Positions 51,655-63,830 of a DNA stretch of 64,000 nucleotides are shown one piece after another. Source of the DNA: Neocallimastix lanati (nom. inval.). Lineage: Eukaryota > Neocallimastigomycota > Neocallimastigomycetes > Neocallimastigales > Neocallimastigaceae. Position 1 is the stretch's first letter. Every line of letters starts with the position of its first letter. The notes beneath the pieces were generated by a model. It saw only the letters and a program-made list of their open reading frames with translations. It was not told the DNA's origin and ran no database searches. The position numbers and the translations under genes were made by a program. The DNA lies in contig JACVTC010000116.1 in assembly GCA_016946835.1 (NCBI GenBank), forward strand, positions 452,501-516,500, given 5' to 3'.

Positions 51655-52093
51655 AAACTGGGGTTAACGAAAGGGGAGGGCAATTGGGCCTCCAGTGTCT
51701 CCTTTAAACGTATGAGACTCTCATTAGATTCATTACCATACCATTTCGACGTCGAAGCGAATCACTCTAAGCAAGACTAATATGAAAGACATTCCCTATA
51801 AGCCACTTTATGCGACGAGCTTCTTTTCAATAATCTTTTTAACCATTATCAAGGAAGGAATATATATACTAATCCTCTCACAGATCGAGTGTTCTCTGTA
51901 CAGGCAATTATATGGTCTAGCAATAGGAATACTTACCATGGCGAGCGAACACCATTTCCATTTATAAGGAGAAGCACCATGAGAGAATGAAAATTACCAC
52001 ATATAAACTCAAGAAGTAGTTCCGGGTCGATCCAGAAACCTTATGTGTGTTAGTACTTTCCGCCAGGATAAAAACTGGATAGGCTAAACTAAA
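51655..52093 (+). repeat. Dispersed repeat family B, long copy
   Basis: A 440-bp block of near-normal GC content bounded by AT spacer. Part of it (51700-51787) matches, in reverse complement, the fragment at 5793-5895, including an identical 19-mer. It has two adjacent open frames of about 60-77 codons, but neither shows a domain, and the match to the 5.8-kb fragment does not preserve them. I therefore treat it as a non-coding repeat, possibly a solo LTR or SINE. The strand is arbitrary. Confidence 0.65.
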
Positions 52094-53335
52094 CAAAATT
52101 ATTAAATGATATGCATTCAATATTAATAACCTTAATTGATATAATAATGCATATTATCACGTGAAATATTATTTATTATAATATTATTAAATTATATTTT
52201 TAAAAATTGTTGATAAGAAATCATTAAATGAAGAATTTCAATAAAATAATAATAATACTATATGAATATTGTATTTTTTTTTTTAACAGATAAAAAAGAA
52301 ATATTTATAGTATATAAAAATCATAAATAAAAATATATATTATTAACACTTTATTTATATGATTATTACAACTTTATTATTTAATGAATAATCATATAGT
52401 TTTTTCGATTTTTTATAATAATTTAAATTTTGCTTATGAAATTTATATTAATTTTTTTTTTTTTTTTTTTTTGAAAAAGAAAGAAAATATATAAATAAAT
52501 TAATAATTAATGAATAAATAAATATTTTTAACTACAAAATTCGATTTTTAAGGTTCAATTTTTTTGGATTTAATATTAAAACGGAAATTAGGAATAATTT
52601 GTATTATGTATAATTAGAATAAGGTTGTATGATACTTTAAAATAACTTGCTTTTTTAATGGAAGTTTTTTCAAAGTAAGTTTCTTCAAAGATTATCTAAA
52701 TTTTTTAATATTTATTTATACAACTAGTAATAATAACATAAATATGATATTATTAATTTATTTCTTTAATTCTTTGAAAATAAAGGAATTTTAATGTATC
52801 ATTTTTATATTTTCATATTAAAATAATTAATAATCTATAAAATCAAATTGAAAAATAAAGTTATAATTAAATAATTTATTTATAATAATTTTATTTGAAT
52901 GTTTTTTTTTACAAATTAATATTATTAAATAAATTTTTCATTATTTTAAATTTCAGGAAAAACAATAAAATAAAATAAATAGAGAAATGTTATAAAAAGG
53001 AAAAGTAAAGTATCAATAGAACAAGATAAAATAAAATAATTAAATGATTCAATATTAAAAGTAATGAATTGTTCATAAAAATAAAATATTTCAAATTTTT
53101 TTTTTTGTTTTGTTTTGTTTTGATTTTTGAAAATTTTAATTTTAAAATAATCAGATTTCATTTCCTATTAAAATATACTTATTAATATATAATAGTAATA
53201 AAATGAAAAAGTATTATTATTGTTATTTATTATTATTATTATTTTTTTTTTTTTTTTATTTTTTTTTTTTTAATTTTATTTTATTTTTTATTATTTAATT
53301 ATCCAATAAGTTTAATGTCCATATAATTTAAAAAT
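52094..53335. other. AT-rich spacer, no gene seen
   Basis: No supported gene. The minus-strand 71-codon frame at 52946-53161 is Phe/Ile/Lys-rich with no recognisable feature. Confidence 0.6.
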
Positions 53336-53597
53336 TGTTATATATAGTAGATGTGTGTTTAATTACATTGTACATTATATTACACTATTAAAAGTAAAAT
53401 ATTTCTAATTTGGTTGTACAATGCAGTGTAATGTTAAATGTTTCCAATAATGTTAGATTATTATAAAAAAATGAAAAATGATTATAACATGTAATTACAC
53501 ATTCTTAACTAGACCTTTCTTAATGTAAAATCAAGAAAATAAATAAATAAACACAAAATATAAAATGACATCTCTGATTTTATGTATTATGTTTAAC
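53336..53597 (+). repeat. 5' LTR of the copia element
   Basis: About 262 bp, aligning over its whole length with 55856-56119. Shared blocks are GTTTAATT-CATTG, ATAATGCAGTGTAA-like, CCAATAAT-TTAGA, AAAAATGAAAAATGATTATAA, AACATGTA and the TTTAAC end. Substitutions are frequent, so insertion is not recent. Confidence 0.85.
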
Positions 53598-55855
53598 TGA
53601 TTAAGAGTTTTACTGACTCAATAATTTGTTAACAATTATTATCAAAATTCAATATATAAAATATTAAATATTCATTAAATATTAAAATAAAGAAATATTA
53701 ATAATCATATTAAAATAACTAAATCAGAAAATTCATCTATTACTGGAAGTTCTTCAAAAAATAGAACAAATATAATATATATAATAATATATATAGTAAA
53801 GACAACAAATAAATCAAGCACAACAATAAATGATGTTCCTGTTTAAGTATAAATTTAAATACTTAAACAAATACAATAAATAAATTTCATATTCAAAATT
53901 TTAAAGCAACAAGTGAAAATTTTCAAAAATGATATTCACATTTGAAATTATTCTTTGATCCTGAAGAATTAGGTGATTATATATCAAAGAACACTAAATA
54001 TCTAAACACCAATACAAAACGCTTAAAGTATGATAGGTACTATCATGATTATAATATTGAAAAGCTTCAATGAATATACAAAAAGTTTTTTTAAATAATT
54101 GCACAAGTGCATTTTTTAATGGTAAAAAAATTAAAAGAAAGATTTTCAAAAACAAAACCATCCTAAACTATTTGAAATCGAAATGCAAATAAATAAATTG
54201 GAAATCGAAATAGATGATTTTAAGCTGTAAATAGATAATCTTAACTCATTATTTCATAATATAATCATGAGGTAAAATTACGGAATAAATTAGAACTGAG
54301 TGAAGAAACAAAGTTTTATACTCTTTAGAAGAATTAAATAAAGTCGGAATTGTATTTTCATCCACTTTCCGATATATTGAAAAGGCATTTAAAATTTAAA
54401 AGAAGATATATCAAAACTAAGTATCATAATTAAGAAAAGCAAGAGTATTAAAAGGGTAGATATTAAGGAAGAAGTATATCAACATGAAGATCAAATTAGC
54501 AGAGTCCGAAATGGGAAACTTTCATATAATTTCAATAAAGAAACACACTCTAACGAATACTACCACAATTGCTATAAAAATCTGCATAGTACTAATAACT
54601 ATTTTTTCAACCCATCAAATTCGCCAAAGAATAACTATAAGGGAGAAAAGAAAAATAATAATAATAAATAAATAAAATAAAAATAAAAATAACATCTTTA
54701 AGAAGGAAAGGAAATAAAAGAAACTTCAAATCATTTATAACATTAATTATGAAGAACAAGACAATTCATATTCAGATCTATCATTCAACTTCTGTTTCAA
54801 TATAGCAACTAATATTATCAAGAATAATTATAATAGAATAACATTTTAATAACTCTTAGAAACATAAATATAAATAAAATAGGGACCGAAATCTTAAAAG
54901 AAAAAATAATGATAAAGAAGATAACAATAAAGAGTCATAGATCATTAATAGTATGACAGAAATTTACTAACCCAAAAATATAAAATCACCATCAAACATT
55001 GAATAAGTCTTTAATAGAAGGATTACACACCAAAGTGGGTAATCTGATAGAATTTACATAAAGAGCATGTTTTTCTATTCGAGAAGTGATTTATGCTCCA
55101 AATATACATAATAACTTAATTTCCATTAATTGTCTAAGCAAAAAGGGTTTAAAATTATTAATGGAAATGTGCAACAATAAAGAAATACTCCAAATACTTA
55201 GAAATAATAAACTTATTACTATCACCTGTGCAAATGTCGAAAACCTTTTTACTATAAATACAAATCTAGTAAATGATATAGACTATAATATAAATAATGT
55301 TGATCTAACATTGTAACATGCTAAATTGAGTCATTATTAAAATTTAAATATTCAAAAATTTTTAGAAAACAACAACATTAAGGAAGAAAAGAATTATAAT
55401 ATAAATTGTGAAGGTTAAAAAATTAGCAAAATCAAGAAAAAATCATTCAAATAAATGCAAGTACATTATCGTTTCAAATCATATATACTGATATTGTTAA
55501 GCCACTTAAATATGTGGTGTAACTTAGTGGATACAATTATTATATAATATTTATCGATGACTACAGTAGAAAATGCTGAGTCAATTTAGTTAAAAATAGA
55601 TCTGAGGGATATCAGAAGTTTATTGAGTTTCATAGACTTTGAAAAATATTTGTTATTTCAGCATAAAGGAAGTAATATCTGATAAAGGTTTAGAATACAG
55701 CAACTCTAATTTCATAAATTATCTCAAAAAAATGAAATTACATTTAATCATTCTATACCTGTTAATCCTCAACAAAATGGTCGTTCCAAAAGGATTAATT
55801 CGTTATTAAATAACTGCTTGAAAGCATTAATATGTACTGCTAAATAGTTAAATAT

Positions 55856-56119
55856 TGTTGTTATTTGTTTAATTGCATTGAACATTATACTATATTATTA
55901 TGTGTGAAATATTTTTATTCGATAGTATAATGCAGTGTAACATTAAATATTACCAATAATTTTAGACTATTATAGAAAAATGAAAAATGATTATAAATAA
56001 CATGTATTGAAATATTCATAAATGAAAAGGCCTTTAGTAATGGAAAAGTAATAAATAAATAACTAAACACATAATAAAAAAATAAATATTTCTTATGATT
56101 TTAAATGTTATATTTAACA
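55856..56119 (+). repeat. 3' LTR of the copia element
   Basis: Partner of the 5' LTR, in direct orientation, ending TTTAACA before the flanking AAAAT. Confidence 0.85.
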
Positions 56120-56124
56120 AAAAT

Positions 56125-56789
56125 AAACTAAAAAATATTTGATATTATAAAATTTAAAATTGAAATTATAATTTTTGTTTTTTTTTAAAGATTGCTTAAA
56201 ATTGTTTTTATTTAAAAAATAAAGTCATTCTGTATTAATTAATATATATAATTATTTCTTATTATAAATGAACTGTTTATTATTAAAATAGACATGCTTT
56301 TATATTATTTCTAATAAAATATATACATATAATACTTTCTTTAATATTTTGTAAGATTTTAATAAAATTATATTATTTATTAAAGCATACGCCTTCGGTT
56401 AAAAATCTAGTACTATCTGTATCATATAAGCTAAGGTCTAATCTTGTTCGCTTAAATGAAACTACATAGAAAAATGAATATTTTAGTATTTATACATATT
56501 ATATAAAATTTTTATTGAATATTTATATATATTAATTTATAAAAACAAATTCTATGATTATTCATTGTTTATTAAACCTTATTTAAAGGCATAATTAAAG
56601 AAAGTTCTAATATATATATAACCACTTTCATCCATTAATTGATAAAATATTTTTGTTGAGAAATATTCTTTATGTAAACAAATTGAATTTTTGAAAAAAT
56701 AGAAATAGAATTAATTGTTAATAATTAATACTTGTTTGAAATTTATTACTTCATTTTATTTTATTTAATTATTTGAATATCACAACTAA

Positions 56790-56827
<38 letters not shown>

Positions 56828-57210
56828 TTTTCTAGTTTTAACCATTAAATTTTTTATCCATTTTTTATAATATTTTTTTTATTATTAACTATTTATTTAA
56901 ATTCTAAATAATTACAAAAATAATAAAATGATAAATACTAATTAAAATTTATAATTAATTAAAAAGTAAATAATAAATAAATTATAATTATTGATTAAGT
57001 TAAAAAAAATAAATAAATATATAAATAAAAATAAAAAAAAATATCACAAAATCAGTAAATAAAGCAAAAAAGTATTTTTTTATTTTATTTATTTTATTTT
57101 TTTTTCTTTGATATTAAAATATATTTCTATAATCATATTCTTTTTTATTTTAGCTTTAAAATTCTAATTTAAAAACTTTTTGCAATTTTTTTTAATTTTC
57201 TTTATTTCCA
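56125..57210. other. AT-rich spacer, no gene seen
   Basis: No supported gene. A poly(T) run lies at about 56797-56822. Confidence 0.6.
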
Positions 57211-57648
57211 GTGCGTACAGCTCTTAGTTTCAGCCCCCCTTAAGGGCAGTGGGAATATTGAGATAGTCACAACATTTTGCATTGGCAGATAATATCCCTA
57301 ATGGATGTCCTTACTGAGTACTCAGTAATAGAGCTCTGACATACATTGAGGAAATCACACATTTCCATATAAGCATATTTGTCCCTTCTGGACAGCCTTA
57401 CTGAGTATTCAGCATTGGCACTCTGACATACATATTATTTCTGAGAATTTTCAATGCTTTTTCTTGGAGTACTTCTCTGATTCCTTACTTCCCTTTGAAG
57501 GGAGGTCAGTATAACCTAACCCCATGAAATATATACTAGCTCCCTTGGAGAATGCGTAAAAGTAGAATATATTTACATCACTTAAGTAGAATATATATAT
57601 ATGCATGATATGTACTTAGATGCTAGTAATTCTCTCGTAAATATACTA
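57211..57648 (+). repeat. Dispersed repeat family A, copy 2
   Basis: Same family and orientation as 21617-21966 but longer, because an internal unit is duplicated with an 87-bp period (CTTACTGAGTA at 57310 and again at 57397; CTCTGACATACAT follows each). The outer ends match copy 1: AGTTTCAGCC near 57226 and GCTAGTAATTC near 57622. Confidence 0.8.
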
Positions 57649-58316
57649 AATAATAATACTTGTATTTTTAATTTTAGATATTTATACATTTTCCTGTTTT
57701 TTTTTTTTTTTTAAATTTTTATTTATTTTTAAAAAGGAAAAAAGAAAATATAATTTTAAACAATATCTTTTTTTTATTATTTATAATATTAACTTTTAAT
57801 TTGGAAGAGATGTTTATTTTTTATTAAAATACACTATATTAAATAAACAAGTAAAAAAAAAGTATTTTAAATATCGGTTAACAATATATTATAATTATGT
57901 ATTATAAGAAGTACAGAAAAAAAAATTTAAAAACAAAGCTTTATGATAATATATTTATTTGTTAAAATAATTATTAAAAAGAAAAAAGAAGAAAAAAGTT
58001 TTTATTAGTTTTATATTTTGCTTTAAAATAAAAACTGATAAATAAATTCATTATTTTTCTTCAATATCAAAGAAAATTAAAATAAGAATAACTTCTGAAA
58101 ATGTAAAAATTTTATTATTATAAAATTTCATTAAAGATAGTTACTAATTATCATTATATTTTAATAAAGTAGTTTATTTTATTAATATTTTATTTAATTT
58201 ATAGTTTCAATATATTTAATTAAACCTAAACAATTAATAATTTTTGAACTATATTTTTATTAAATTAATTATAAAATATAAAAAATATATATTTACAAAA
58301 TACTAGCTTTAAATTT

Positions 58317-58350
<34 letters not shown>

Positions 58351-58705
58351 AGATACATAATACTAATTTCTATCAAATGAAATATATTAATGGTATTTAC
58401 TATCTAATATGTAACTAAATTATCATATTTTGTAATTTTATAATGATTTATACGAATTTCATTCTTTTCTCTTATTTTAAAATTATATAATTTTAATGAA
58501 AACATATAAATCTTTTAATAGAAATAATACTTTTAATATATATATATAATATTTAATCTTCTATTCAAATATTATTAAAACAATGCAATATATATTTATC
58601 TATATTTTAATAGGGTTTTACTATATTTTTGATTTTTTTTTAATTTCGTTTTTCATATAATTTAATTATATTCAATTTAGATATTTTTAATTTTTATTTT
58701 ATCTT
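57649..58705. other. AT-rich spacer, 3' flank of mannanase
   Basis: No supported gene. A poly(A) run lies at about 58319-58348. Confidence 0.65.
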
Positions 58706-60106
58706 CTAATTAAGTTTTAGGAATTTCTTTCCCATTTTCGTAAGGAAATTGATCATATCATTATCTTTATCATAGATTCCATACCATCCTGGATGTTCAT
58801 GAGCTGGATCTCCAAGATATAAATCACGACTATCTCCTGATGCTGGACGACCTTCACCTGAATAAGCCCAGAAGTTTTGTCCTTGGAATATTTGTTTATC
58901 TGTTAATTTATATACTTCGTTTAAAATAGCTTTAAAATATTTAAGACGATTATTTGCTGGAGTAGAAGGATCATATTCATCTTGACCATCCCATCCATCA
59001 CGAGCCATACCATACTCTTCAAAAATAATTGGTTTGTTGATTTTAAGAGCCCATCCTGCTGTTTCTCTTAAATGATTAATACAATAATCAATTGCATGCT
59101 GTAAATTAGCATCAGTACCATTCTTTGGATCATACTCATTCCAGTTTTGAACCCAAATATGTGTAGTTGTATAATCAAGATTCTTATGATTATTTTCTCG
59201 AAGGAAAACATCTCTTCCAAATGATGGATGTGCTTCAGATCCAAGAGTAACCATATGGTTTTTATCAAGAGATTTAATATATCCTGAAATATCTTCAATA
59301 AATTCATCAGTCATAGGCATTGATCCATCATTATTTTGTCTTGGTTCATTAGCAAATTCCCATGAGAAAATGGTATCATCATCTTTATAACGTTTGCCAG
59401 TGTAAACATTCTTTCGATTTATTACAGTTTTTATATGTTTCTTCCACATATCAATGCATTCATCGCAAGTATAAAATTCAGCAGAATGATTAATGAATTC
59501 ATCCCATGAACTTTGAGCACGAGGATCATTTTCTGGATAACCTGGAGGTAATGGAATGGTAGTATTCTTTACCCATGAAACATATTGAGAGAAACCACCA
59601 CTCCATTGCCAGAAATTATTTAAAACCATAACAGCTTTCATTCCACGTTTTTTCATTTGATAAAGAGTATAATCAAGACCCTTGAACATATCATCATTAT
59701 AAACCCCAGGTTCAGGCATAAGAACATTAACTGGTTTTTGAGAATCTGAAGGACCTTCAGAAGCAGCAATAATACGAAGATTATTAATATTCATTGTTTT
59801 CATTTTATCAAGATCTCTTACAAGACGATTACGATTTCCTGTTTTTTGAGCACCTATAAGTAAATAAATTAATAAATCAACATATATTAATATATTATAC
59901 TAATTCACTAAAAAATACAAGTAATACAAAATTAATTATTTTATCATAAGTATACCTAGATTCATTGCTTGCCAATAGTTAGCTCCCCAAACAACATAAC
60001 GTTTTCCATTTTCGTAGAAATTACCATCATTTTCGACGCTAACAAAGCCAGCCTTAGAAAGAACGACAGTAAAACCTAGTAAAGATAATGCAGTAATTAA
60101 TTTCAT
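58706..60106 (-). CDS. Secreted GH5 (subfamily 7-like) endo-beta-1,4-mannanase
   Basis: Two exons (60106-59956 and 59853-58706) give 432 residues. Residues 1-19 are a signal peptide (MKLITALSLLGFTVVLSKA). The mature enzyme starts GFVSVENDGNFYENGKRYVV, then WGANYWQAMNLG, the typical beginning of GH5_7 mannanases. The acid/base Glu lies in FANEPR (Glu220) and the nucleophile in IFEEYG (Glu330). HIWVQNW, LGSEAHPSF and QGQNFWAYSGEGRP are further family blocks. It hydrolyses internal beta-1,4-mannosidic bonds in mannans outside the cell. The protein ends right after the catalytic domain (MGKKFLKLN): no dockerin, CBM or linker is present, so it should be a free enzyme rather than a cellulosome component. 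A broken, internally deleted copy lies at 19505-19830. Two palindromes lie about 350-400 bp upstream. Confidence 0.93.
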
Positions 60107-60454
60107 TTTTATTTTTTCTCTTTCTTTTTAGTATTCTTTTTTCTTTTTTTCTTTATTATTTTAAATATTAATATTATTATTATTACTATATATATATTTG
60201 TTATTGTTAAAATATAATTATGATTTTGCTTAATTATTTATTGTTCTGATTTTGTTCTGATTTTAAGAAATTTTTTTATCTTTTTATACTTTTTATATAA
60301 ATAATTTTATATATATTTAAACTTATATTTATATAGTATATTATATATGTAATACTATAATAAAGTTATAATATTTAAATATGACGGATTATTGTAATTT
60401 AACCTATATTTTTTTGATTATAATTATTCTTTTTAAAATTTAATTTAAATAGGA

Positions 60455-60502
60455 GAGTTACATAACTCCCAAGTGGCGCAGCAAATGAAGCTTCATTCGC
60501 CA
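60455..60502. promoter_or_regulatory. Paired palindromes upstream of the mannanase
   Basis: GAGTTA-CA-TAACTC (60455-60468) is followed 5 bp later by a larger stem: TGGCG (60474-60478) pairs with CGCCA (60498-60502), with the palindrome AATGAAG-CTTCATT (60484-60497) between them. The block is far GC-richer than its surroundings and lies about 350 bp upstream of the mannanase start. A role as a regulator-binding region is inference; it could also be a mobile-element scar. Confidence 0.4.
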
Positions 60503-60568
60503 TGTTTCTTTTCGCATATTGATGTAAATAAATGAATAAAAAATAAAAAATAAAAAAAATAATAAAAC

Positions 60569-60671
<103 letters not shown>

Positions 60672-60913
60672 TTAAAAATAAAAAAAAAATAAAAATAAAA
60701 AAAAAATTATAAAAAAAAAAATTTTTTTTTCATTATAATGGACTTTTTATTAAGAAGAATAATAAAAATATAAATATTTATATTAGACATGGAGGAAAAC
60801 ATACGTTCATTAAAATGTAAAAAAAAAAAAAAAAAAAAATGAAGGTAAAAAATAAAAATAAAAAAATATAAAAATAAAAAATTTAAGCATTTTGACCAAG
60901 GCAGCTTAAAAGT

Positions 60914-61125
60914 CTTAAAATATATCTTTAAAAAAAAATAATTATTATATTATTTTCATAAAAAGTATTATAATATATCTTTAAGTTAAATATTATTAAG
61001 CAATTATTATAATATTATTTTCGCAAAAAATTTTTTAAAATATGTATGTAAAATTATACATTATTCTATTACTGTTTTTACAAAAATATTAAAATATATC
61101 TTTATAATTAAATATTATTAAAACA
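60914..61125. repeat. Diverged tandem repeat, about 58-bp unit, four copies
   Basis: Copies start with TTAAAATATATCTTTA or close variants at about 60914, 60968, 61034 and 61089. The first three continue into an ATTATT...TTTT-CAAAAA segment. Confidence 0.6.
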
Positions 61126-63449
61126 AAACAAAACAAAAAAAAAAAAAAAAAAAAAAAAAAGAATTTATAGTTAGAATTAATAATTATTTAAAAATCATTA
61201 TTAGGAATTAAAATATAAGATTTCTTGAATAAGATGAACTGAATATTATTATTGATTATTAAATAAATATTATTCTAATTTTTAAATGAAATTTCTTATA
61301 TAAAAGCTTATTTTGTATTTTAATTTAAATTTTTTATCTTTATCTTTTATCTTTTATTATTTATTGTTACTTTTTTTTTTTTTTTTTTTTTGCTTTTATT
61401 TTTTTATTCATTTATTTATGTCTATATGCTACTTGACAAAATGCAACTCTGTTTTAAGATTTTTAAACTGACCTGATTCAATTTTGATTAAAATGCTTTA
61501 ATCAATTTTTTTTTTTTTTTTTTTTGGAATAAATTGGAATTATTAATAAATTATTTTTATTGCTTATATTATTATTTGTATATTAATTATTTATATAATA
61601 TTGCTTATTTATTTAAAAAGATATTTATAAAGATCTCTATTTTATGAAAATATTTTATTTATTAATTAAAAAATTTTATATAATTATTAATTCATCAATA
61701 TTTTTGTATATTTATTTTTGTTTTTTTTTTATTGTATTCATTTATTTATATTTATATCATTTATTTATTTTTTTTTGAAATTCAATTTACATATAATACG
61801 CCACAATAAAAAATATAATTAGCGAAATGCAACACATTTGTTTAAGATAAATCTTATTATTTTAATTTAACCCTTAATTTTTTGGTTAATAATTATTGTT
61901 AAAATTTACATAAAAATTAAATTATTATTGTAATTACTATTGTAATTATTATTAATTACTATTAATTTCTTCCTAGTAAATAGCACTTCTTATATTAAAT
62001 TTTTAATTAAAAAAAGTAATTATATTTAATAAGGTTTATATATTTATATTATTTGATGGAATAAAGGAACATTTTAATTAAAATCATATTAAAAAATTGA
62101 TTAAACGTCCTTTAAATAATATTTGTTAATATAGATAAACAATATTTATATCAATTTTCTCCTTGTAATTTATATTAAATTAAAAATTTATAAAATAAAG
62201 TTTTAATATAATAATAATAAACTTTTATTCTTATTTTTATCTATGTCCGCTTATGTTATACATATCATTCATGTTTAGAAATTCATGTTTATGATAATTA
62301 TACTAGTAGGGAATTCCTACTATAACAGATATTTTTGGAAATCAATTTATTTATTTATTTATTTTTATAATTTAACATATTTATTAGTAATATAATATTT
62401 GAATAAATAAAATAATACTATACAATATGTAAAAAATTATTAATTAATTAGTAAATATTATTGTTAAATGATCTTAATAAAGATATATTAAATACTAAAA
62501 ATTACAAAAATGATTTTCATTATAATTAAACAACTAATTTTATTTTATTCTAACTTTAAACTATTATAATTTGAGTTCTTTTGAAATTATAAATAATATG
62601 AAATTATAATAAATTTATTTTCGATAAAGTGTAAATAAATATTTATATTTTATTTAACTTAATTTTATGAATTACACAACTCATATTATTTGATAAAAAA
62701 AAGAACTTTTTTATTCAATTTTCATTATTAATTACTAAAAGTTTTTATGATTGGTAATATTATAATTAAACGTTATAATTTTTTATATATTATATGAGAC
62801 ATCTTAAATATTTTAGTTAAACTTTAATAAGTATTAATTATTATGAATATAAGAAAATTAAAGCTTCATGTAATAAAAATAAATAAATAATAATAAATAT
62901 AAATTATAAAAATAATAAATAGTATTTTTATTATTTTTTATATTGTTATATTAAATTATAATGTACTATTTTTAATTTCATAATGATATGAAATTTAACT
63001 TTTGTCATAATTATATATAAATTATTTGCTATAAAAAAAATAAAAATTGTTAAAGCAACTATGTATAAATTTATTAAGTTTATTGAAAGTGATTAAATAT
63101 TAACTAACAATAATTTTTATATTATATTATTTACTGGTATGAATGATTAACTTTCTTATAGTATTATATCTTTTTAAAGTATTTTTATATAGTTAAATAA
63201 AGTGATATCTGCTCTATATATTACATAAAATATTATATAATAATAAAACAAATAAAAAACATTATTATATAATTTAATTTGAATATAGAGTAAAAATTAG
63301 TAATAATTTTCTTAAAAATATTTTTATTTAAAAAAAATTGATAATTAAAAATCATTAATTTTATAATTATACATAAGGTTTTTTTTATATATATAATAAG
63401 TATTGTAACTTTTGTAACAAAAAAAAAAAAAATTAAAATAATATTTTAT

Positions 63450-63721
63450 TATTGTAAATCTTTAATAAATTATATACATAATAATTTTTTAAAAAAAAAA
63501 AAAAAAGTAAATTAGAATGAAATATTTTTGTAAATCTTTAATTAATTAGATATACATAATAATTTTAAAAAATATATTAAATTATTACTTAAATAAATTT
63601 TAATGATATTATTCTTATCAAAGATTAAATAATTGGAAATAGTAATAATTTTTTCAATTATTAATTTTTTTTTTAATTATATGTTAGAAAATTTTTATTT
63701 AAATAAGATATGAAACTTTTC

Positions 63722-63757
<36 letters not shown>

Positions 63758-63830
63758 TTAATAAAATAAATCATTATGAAATTATTATTGAAATTCATTA
63801 AATTAATTAGATATATATAATATAAATTTT
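63450..63830. repeat. Three related units around TAATTAGATATACATAATA
   Basis: A unit beginning GTAAATCTTTAAT and continuing through ATATACATAATAATTTT occurs at about 63456 and 63531, with a diverged third copy at about 63789. Each is accompanied by a poly(A) tract. Confidence 0.6.

Larger units (their letters stand above)
53336..56119 (+). mobile_element. Copia LTR retrotransposon with internal deletion
   Basis: Both LTRs remain (53336-53597 and 55856-56119). Ends are TG...CA-like and the element is flanked by AAAAT on each side (53331-53335 and 56120-56124), a plausible 5-bp target duplication. Inside, in order: gag remnants (LFFDPEELGDYISKNTKYL in mixed frames near 53955; INKLEIEIDDFKL near 54195), a decayed protease region, the GAG-pre-integrase segment (VIYAPNIHNNLISINCLSKK, 55090) and the integrase core (IYTDIVKPLKYVV, 55485; YIIFIDDYSRKC; HSIPVNPQQNGRS, 55760; LNCLKALICTAK). 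The 3' LTR then follows directly, so reverse transcriptase and RNase H are entirely missing. Many stops are present. It can only be non-autonomous or dead. Confidence 0.85.

Noticed and set aside
51547-51967. Two adjacent plus-strand frames (77 and 61 codons) as a small gene
   Set aside because: They lie in repeat family B, whose inverted fragment at 5.8 kb does not preserve the frames; no domain or intron junction joins them.
59068-59307. 79-codon minus-strand frame inside the mannanase
   Set aside because: Out-of-frame shadow of exon 2.
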